Assembly (NCBI GenBank): GCA_033980235.1
Contig: CM067059.1
Span: 22,889,494 to 22,953,493, forward strand
Direction of reading: 5' to 3'
Length of the DNA: 64,000 nucleotides
From: Diadema setosum
Lineage: Eukaryota > Echinodermata > Echinoidea > Diadematoida > Diadematidae
Shown: positions 57,013 to 64,000 of the stretch, in pieces
How the letters are laid out: every line of letters begins with the position of its first letter
Numbering within the stretch: position 1 is the first letter of the stretch
Notes under the pieces: model-generated
The model's database searches: none
What the model was told of the DNA's origin: nothing
What the model saw: the letters and a program-made list of their open reading frames with translations, nothing else
Position numbers and translations under genes: made by a program

Positions 57013-58457
57013 GTAGGAAATCCTAGATGTGTGATTGTGGTTGTGTATTGCATGAAATGTATTATTCATTCTACATCAGTTTGGGGGTTTTGACACTGTC
57101 ATATCATCTAATGTGCCGTTACGACTAAAAGCATGAAATTCCATTAAAAAACATTTTGAAAGACTTCGAGAATGTTCATATTGCGTCAAATTTTATGTAG
57201 CTTCTACCGTTCGATTGGTTTGATTTGGCTATCTTTATTAAAATTCGCAATAATGTAGGGTGGATGATGCACTTTAACTAGTAAGACGCGCGGCGCAGAT
57301 GTTTGTCGACAATTCTGTCGTATAAACATAGTTTATCAGTACGTCATTTTAGCATACCAAAATGTCTGCAGGTCTCACGGCAACGCACGAAAGACGCCGG
57401 TTTGCAATCAGGTCGACATCTTTAGTGAACAAAAGATGAGGAAATTGAACATGTTCATGATTGTCGACCTCGAAATGTCGCTTAGTGGTGGTCAAAAGGT
57501 GGGTGGAATGTTACCAACTTGCCGAAATACCAACATTCTCGGCATAAAAGTGGTCTCGAGTGTCAGGCGATGTTTGCGTGACTCGTTGACACGAGCAAGA
57601 GTTGTTGGTGGGGACGATACTTTGTTGCAGTGAATTGAAGCCGAAATACACTGAGAAAGCTCCGTTCTCTCTACGCCTCTTTTTTCTTGTCGATATTTTT
57701 GATACGCCAATATTAAACATTGAAGAAATGCACTGCAGCGAACCACGCTCAAAAGAGAAGCTGGCGCTATGCTTTTGTTTTGTTTTTGTTTTCTTCAAGA
57801 AAAGAAGAACTTAGAATTTTTGATACTTCAGTTTTGTAAAACTGACGATGAACAGGAATACTTATTCATCTGATAGGAACAATAATTTAGTTTGACGTCA
57901 TTGTCACCCGAAAAAATAACTTTGTTTGTATTCTCGATTGTTTCTTTGTTCATTTTACTCTATCCGTATTGAGTGAACCATTTTAGAACTGATAATCCAC
58001 GCAATGGTATGATTGATGACGTATTGTTGTGTTTGATCATCCGTCTGAATAATGGAATCTTCTCCTTCATTTTGGTCTTCGGATTGTGGCACTGGAGAGT
58101 AGATCAATATTCTCTCGCTATAATTCTTCCTATACATGATCAATAATAAGAGTCTTTTTTTTAACAGGTAAACCTTTTTTTTTTGGGGGGGGGGGGTTAA
58201 GTCATAATATCTTCCTTTACCACTGAGTGTGGGAGTGAGGATAAGAATAATGATAAAAAACAAACAAAATTTGATCAATTTATTTCCGTCCATTGACAAC
58301 CGTCGATTGTAAAATGTAAGCATGCATCACCTCATCTGTTTGTTTGCGAGAAAAACACTACACACGCAGTGGCGCACTCGTCTTTTTTACCTACTATATT
58401 CGAAGTATATGTGTCTGACGTGTGTGTGCGTTTGTGTGTGTTATGTTTGTCCTTGTA

Positions 58458-58489
<32 letters not shown>

Positions 58490-59007
58490 GTGCGTCTTGT
58501 AGTACATGTAATTGTAATAGGTTTTTCTGGGAAGACACGGGTAGGACATCGTTATCATCAGCACACATATTCGATTATCCCACGTACTAGTTATCGCGAC
58601 GTTGTGGATGTCATTTTGGCAGTGGTGATTTTTTTTTTTTTTTTTTTTGGAGGGGGGTAAATTTTGTAGGCAGACTATGTTATAAAAAAATGTGAGTGGG
58701 AGCAAAGGCACAACATATCAAGGAGGTACCTCATCATCATACGCGGAAAGACTAAAGTGCCGTGACGTCACAGATCCATATGCCCTCCGTACATTTTCAT
58801 GACCATGTGCTTTTTCCAACTGCTGTCAGTGTCAGTGATCTGTGTGCCCTTGAGGATACTGAAGGTCCCTTTGGAACGAGTCAGATATTCATTTATTTAT
58901 TTATTTTTTGCGTTAGATATAATCATGATTCAATCACACATCCTGTCCGTGCCTAGTAATTCAGAAGGACTTCGGTGAAGACTCGTATATTTCGTGATCG
59001 AGGGTCA
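57013..59007. other. Non-coding with G runs and (GT)n
   Basis: G run at 58184-58197, GT microsatellite at about 58425-58490, T run at 58629-58648. Open frames here are repeat-driven or motif-free. Confidence 0.45.
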
Positions 59008-59016
59008 TTTCGCGAT

Positions 59017-59531
59017 TAGCCTTTTGTCAAGGCCCTCTCGCTGTAATGGGCGAGCGAAGCGAGCCCAGCCGAGCGCGCCAGCGCGAGGGCCTTTTGAGAT
59101 CTGCTGCACACATTATTATTCATGACACGTGAACCCTTCTGAATACTCATTTTAATGGCTTCTGGTCAACCAATGGAATGGCGCGCTCCCCGCATCCTCA
59201 GCCTTGGTGGTCATGCCTGTTCGCATGCATCACTGACCACCCGAGGAGGTCTGCCACGGAACTCTACACACTCTGTGTGTAGAGTTCTGTGAGAGTGTGT
59301 AGAGTTCTGTGAGGTCTGCGGCAGCGGCGTGCATTCGCTCTATTCAAATCGGGTTCGAGCAGACAGACACGCTGATTGGACCTCGACTTTTGCTCCCGAA
59401 ATCGGGGAGCAAAAGTCGGTAATTCAAAGGGCTAACAAAAGGATGCGAAGCAGATCTCAAAAGGCCCTCGCGCAATACCACTCAGCTGGGCTCTCTTCAC
59501 CATACAGCGAGAGGGCCTTGACAAAAGGCTA
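59017..59531. mobile_element. MITE with ~95-bp inverted ends and 9-bp target duplication
   Basis: Left TAGCCTTTTGTCAAGGCCCT is inverted at the right, and similarity extends about 95 bp inward (AGGGCCTTTTGAGATCTGC on both sides). TTTCGCGAT flanks both ends (59008-59016, 59532-59540). Long inverted ends with 9-bp duplications fit Mutator-like elements. The interior has small hairpins (CTACACACTCTGTGTGTAG). No transposase. Confidence 0.88.
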
Positions 59532-59540
59532 TTTCGCGAT

Positions 59541-61261
59541 AGAGGGTCAGTCAGTTCATGGAGCGATTGTTTGTCTCCGACGCATCGTGACTGGTCCTCT
59601 CAACTCCCTGGTCAGATAAAGTGACCGTTTTATGATACACACAAAGAATTGTTGGCGGTAGAGGCGCGGGTATGATGATCTGATCCTAGAAAACGGATGT
59701 ATGGGACAGATGACAAGTGTCAAGGGACTTGTTCTTTTTTTTTTTCTTCTTAACCTATCCTTCCCGCTTTTTCATAAGGAGTGCAGTCTAGACGAAACTG
59801 AAGGAAGAGAGGAAGGAGGGAGGGAGATAGATAGATAGATAGAGAGAGAGGGGGTGGGAGGGAGGGGAGAGAAAACCCCCAAACGTCACGACAGAAGGCA
59901 TGACATTCTGTGACGCATCAGTCTGTCCAAGGAGTTAGTCTGTCCAGGGAGGTACCTCCCTGGTCTGTCCACTGCAGATGCAAGGAAATGAACTCACCCG
60001 CGACCACGAAGAAGGCAAGGAGCGAAATGAGAACACGAACTAGATGTGAGAATGTGAACCGACTTTCTGAGCACCAGCCACGATAAAATAGGTTAAACAG
60101 ATGGAAGCCCACGAGAGTAAAGAACAAAAGAGGCAATGAGAAAGGAGAAGTTGGGAGGGGGGGGGGTGGAGGGGGACGATTGGTACACAATTTGAGATTT
60201 ACCTCTCGCTAGGGAGAGCGACTGGGAATGATGACTTGCAGACGGACGTTTCTATGGTTACCGACGACGTTGATACGCCGGTCATGGATCGCTTGACCGT
60301 GATCGGCAGGAGTGTGACCAATAATCTCGCAAAGCAAGGTGCAAGTTCGCTGACGTTTTCCGGTCCATGAAGAAAGAAAGTGCAACCGGTCGTTACCTCA
60401 ATACCGTCAAATCGACTTGTATTTCCATCACAAGTTTGGACCAACAGAGCACAACCAAACCACTTCCAAACGTTCCTATTCTATGTACACCGTATGTACC
60501 AATCGGGCAAATTTTCCCAAGACTCGTCTGGCATAGAAATCATTAATGCATTAAAATTGAACTCTAGGTATTAGAGTGTAAATTAGAGGAACAGCTGATG
60601 TGCAAGTTCATTACCAGTTCCTCAAGGAAAGTGTGAATGCATCACAACGGCCTTTTCATAAACTTAAGGCAATCAGAACCTTCGTATAAGGTAGAAATGC
60701 AACATCATAGGCTGCTCATTTGGTTGTTTCAAAACAATCTATGGACCACAGTATGTGAAACTGACTTATCACTTCCTTCATAGGCCCGTACAGCCGTCAT
60801 GATATAATGCAGAAATTGTCTCTGAGTGGTCGGATGCATACTCTTGGCCAAAATCCGGCTTTTTATGAGTAAAGAAATCGTAATACGCTCGCTTGTCAAC
60901 GAGGTGTAATTAAAGGTGTCAACGGAAAGCTGAGTCGTGAATCTAACGTGCCGTTATCTGTCGTAGACGCACTAATTAATCTAATAATTAGTCAGTACGG
61001 GTGACTCCGGAGACAAACAGGGGAGGCTACGTCGTTCGCGTCCCGTACCGGATGCTGAAAATGTCGGGAATGATTTTTCAGAGACAGGAAGCTAGGGAGG
61101 TACTGTATAGAGATATATAAGTAGGTGCCTAGTTTGTACAACATAAAGACGATTTTATTTTATGATGTGTGAGCATCAGGAAGAAATAACCACGCCCGTA
61201 TGTGATGATTGCTATCTTTCTCTGTATCATGTAGTTTGAGAACGTGATTCTGCTGGGCTGA
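59541..61261. other. No firm gene; possible minus-strand splice donors
   Basis: A minus-strand open segment at about 60205-60444 ends AGCGAGAG|GTAAAT, and another near 60000 ends at GGGTGAGT. Neither has a recognisable product or a firm acceptor. Also a GATA run near 59827 and a micro-palindrome at 59944-59963. Confidence 0.35.
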
Positions 61262-61745
61262 TGCTCGTTATTCCGAAAGTTCTTTAATCCGAAAATGAAA
61301 AAAAAGGTTCGTCATTCCGAAGGTTCTTTACTCTGAAACACAAATTCTGAGTAGCTAGATGTTCGTTAGCCAAAATTGGAAATAGGGTTCATTAATCCGA
61401 ATATTAATTATTTTGTAGCGTTATTCCGAAGGTTTGTTATTCCGAAGGTTCGTTATTCCGAAGGTCCGTTTATCCGAAAATTAAATGAAGCTCGTTACCC
61501 CGAAGTTTCGATAGTCCGAAAATGAAATAAGGTTCGTTTATCCGAGAACAAAACAAAAAAAAAATGTGCTCACGAGCGAACCTTCCGAATTTCGAACCTT
61601 TTCCTTTTTGAGATTAACCTTTTGGATGACGACCCCCCCCCCCCCTTTTTTTTTTCTTTTCTGTTGATTTTTCGGACTAACAGTATTTCGCAGTATTTCG
61701 AACCTTATTTCACTTTCGGATTAATAAATCTTCGAATTACGAACT
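61262..61745. repeat. TTCGTTATTCCGAAGG array
   Basis: At least ten degenerate TTCGTTATTCCGAAGG-like units. Direct units dominate the left half and inverted units the right half (from about 61570), so the array folds back. Related to the arrays inside the duplicated segments. Confidence 0.7.
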
Positions 61746-62179
61746 GTAACCATTCTATAGAGTGGTGTGCAGGAGAACCATGAGTTTTGAAAACCCCGTT
61801 TTTCTTTGCGTTCCGGGAATGATGACGTGAACTATGCGCGTCGAAAGATGTGCCGGCTACAGAAATTACGTAGTGTCAAGTGAAATACGTCATTTCACTG
61901 TGTCTGATAGTGACCAAAGCTTCTTCGATCCTTATTCAAGGCCCATTAGGGTAGTATTCTGACTATAATTTTCCAAAGCGGGAGAAATATGATGGGACCT
62001 ACTTAATAGCATGCTTGTTGAGTCGTGGCCGCAATATAAATGGTTAAGTTTTGCTGGTCTTTCGTTCGTTTGTTTGTTTGTATTTCCTAATTTGAACAAA
62101 AGAAACCAAGAACTGCTCTCGAGGTTAATTGTTCAAACATTCAGAGGAAATTCGCATATCATATATGTGTGTGTATGTC

Positions 62180-62210
<31 letters not shown>

Positions 62211-62742
62211 GTGCATGTGTTTGTTTATGTGGAGGTGTCAGTATATCTTGTGATTGCTTTGTAAGAAGATAAAGGGAATTCCAGAATTCTTTGCATTGTG
62301 CTTCGCGGTGCAAACCGCGACGATGGTGGGAATATGTTTCACGTGACCGCAATGGACACGCAGTTATATGAATGTTACGTAATTATCCGTCAGTCACAAG
62401 CAAGCTACCATTTCGTCCTCTTCTTGTTTTCTATCGCCTCAATTTGTCAATCGATTTCGTCTTTATCCTCGACATTCTGCTCTTGAGTCTTAATGTTATC
62501 AAACCGCGATTATCGCGGGCCAATATTTGAGTCCCTACCATTACTCTCAGCTTGCCCCATCGATTCTTGTCTGCACTAAGCGGGCATTTAATTGTTGTTC
62601 GTTGACATGGTTCAGTGTAGTTCTCTATCTCTATCTGAACGTTCAGACAAAATTCAGTGAGATGATGGCAGCTGGTAATTAAGAAAAAAAAAATCACAAT
62701 CCATGATAGAATGTTATGGAGGGCTCCTCATAGAAATTGTCA
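61746..62742. other. No gene seen; (GT)n at 62163-62215
   Basis: GT microsatellite with AT interruptions. Other sequence unremarkable. Confidence 0.5.
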
Positions 62743-63120
62743 TTAAAGCCACTGTTTATCATATGCAGATGAAAAACAAAAATAAACAGCTGCAGTGCTT
62801 CAAAATAATTCTAAAATGTGACTTAGGGATATAAACAACCAACGTAAAAATGTTAATCACCATAGTCAATGTTAAGTCTTGTTAAATGTACAAAATGTGA
62901 ACAATAGTTTTATTAAAATCGTTTCTGGAATATACCATCTATACAGTTATGGTTTATTGAAAAAAAAATAGTGATATCTCGTTAAATTTGTGGCTTCATT
63001 GCCAAATATCTATATGAAGGGATGTTCTGTGATACAACTGAACAATACATATGCATCAAAATTAATGTGATAAATCTATTCTTTTTTATCATTGCTCCCA
63101 ATGGTAAACAGTGGCTTTAA
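62743..63120. mobile_element. TTAA MITE family 2, intact, perfect 16-bp ends
   Basis: TTAAAGCCACTGTTTA at the left is exactly inverted at the right. It is 378 bp, non-coding, and the reference copy for the split element at 50880/55124. It ends 12 bp before the candidate exon at 63133. Confidence 0.92.
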
Positions 63121-63132
63121 AGTGGTAAACAG

Positions 63133-63347
63133 CAAGTGACCGCCTCGTATCTGGGTGGCAAGGTAGTGGTCAGCCGCTATAGGTCAAGGAGATTACGTCG
63201 AAATGCGTCGTGTTTAGATTTATCTGACTTCGTTCCTGCTTTGGACTCGGCGTATCAAAACAGTATCAGCATGGAATGCCTGTCAATCAATCAATCAGAT
63301 AGTGAGAGATCCATCACTGAAGTGACACTAAACCTGAAGACTTGTCT
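63133..63347 (+). CDS. Candidate internal coding exon
   Basis: Preceded by GGTAAACAG and followed by the consensus donor CT|GTAAGTCGG. One frame is open throughout (71 codons plus two bases). It starts QVTASYLGGKVVVSRYRSRR and continues through NASCLDLSDFVPALDSAY to TLNLKTCL, with ordinary amino-acid composition and no repeats. A basic stretch followed by acidic/Ser-rich sequence resembles a cytoplasmic tail, but no family is recognised. The phase does not fit direct joining to the 39469 exon. The likely pyrimidine tract lies within the neighbouring MITE. Confidence 0.4.
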
Positions 63348-63706
63348 GTAAGTCGGGTCTCGTTCTCGTCTCATGTTTGGCATCATTGTCTCGATGATTG
63401 ACATTTCTAGAGTAGCCTGCTCAGATCCAAGTTACTGACGACGTAATTTGCGATTAACAGCAACGGTATTGCATTCAACATAGCTATTGGTATAGTGTGG
63501 CATGTGATCCTAAACTCCATAAACAGTTGGATTTGTTCATGTCACCACTACAAAATTGTGTATCGGATACAAGGTATAGATAGGCCTACTGGCTGACTGC
63601 AATTAAGTTTAAGCTTAGTAGTTATTTTTTTTTTTCATTGCTGCACAAACAAACAGCGACGTAACAACAACCTGTCTGATTTGACACTGCTGGAAATGGA
63701 AAAAAA
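63348..63706. other. Probable intron start, no gene seen
   Basis: Follows the candidate donor. T run near 63625. No motifs. Confidence 0.4.
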
Positions 63707-63799
63707 AGGAATGAATGAATGAATGAGTGAATGAATGAATGAATGAATGAATGAATGAATGAATGAATGAATGAATGAATGAATGAATGAATGAATGAA
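63707..63799. repeat. (GAAT)n tetranucleotide microsatellite
   Basis: About 22 GAAT units with one GAGT variant. Confidence 0.95.
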
Positions 63800-64000
63800 A
63801 ATTGGTATATATTCTATACATTCATCAGAATCAACAAGGAATCGGGGGCATGTAATTCTTTGATGCTATACATAACCAGGACTTTATGTCAGCATGAACC
63901 TACTAGGTCCATGATGTCAGTACACCTCATTTGAGGAATATAGAGCATCCGAACATTTTTGTTGTTATCAAACCACGTGTCATCACGCTGTAAGGTCGCT

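Noticed and set aside
60199..60444. Minus-strand open segment with AG|GTAAAT donor
   Set aside because: No acceptor or recognisable protein; alternative frames are equally open over much of it.

Overview
The window is eukaryotic nuclear DNA: spliced coding segments, AT-rich intergenic sequence, microsatellites and very many transposon remnants, with no operons, ribosome-binding sites or CRISPR arrays. The mix of CR1/L2-like and Tx1-like LINEs, TTAA-flanked short inverted-repeat elements, Penelope-like sequence and the very frequent octamer TAGGCCTA suggests a marine invertebrate deuterostome, most likely an echinoderm. That assignment is inference.

Layout. (1) 1-1906: a decayed L1/Tx1-like LINE on the minus strand, cut by the window start. 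(2) 2812-14137 and 15779-28186: two direct copies of an 11-12 kb segment separated by 1.6 kb. Each copy carries, on the minus strand, the same candidate gene: a 43-codon first exon, a 233-bp second exon, then a 417-418 codon open frame for an endonuclease/exonuclease/phosphatase (EEP) domain of CR1/L2 LINE type with no reverse transcriptase behind it. Splice sites and phases fit exon 1 to exon 2 and permit exon 2 to join the EEP frame. Exon 2 differs between copies at 8 sites, 7 of them synonymous, which is strong evidence for a real constrained coding exon. Copy 1 has lost two EEP active-site residues that copy 2 keeps. Comparing the copies also dates many insertions: a perfect 123-bp-arm palindrome with 12-bp target duplications, a Penelope-like fragment with a hammerhead-like core, LINE tails and several MITEs. 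(3) 28187-39000: mostly non-coding, with a LINE 3' relic interrupted by a TTAA MITE and large microsatellites. (4) About 39060-39605: a GC-rich 5' region and a plus-strand first coding exon with signal peptide and a GTAAGT donor. Downstream exons could not be assigned. (5) 50880-55124: a nearly complete CR1/L2-like LINE (minus strand; zinc knuckles, one in-frame UAG, EEP, reverse transcriptase) inserted inside an older TTAA MITE. (6) 55500-64000: more MITEs (one with 9-bp target duplications), repeat arrays and one candidate internal exon at 63133-63347 directly beside a MITE.

The most interesting candidate is the duplicated minus-strand gene: a short conserved N-terminal region possibly spliced to a LINE-derived EEP nuclease domain, in two diverging tandem copies. 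The splice models come from reading the sequence only; no transcripts or database searches were available.
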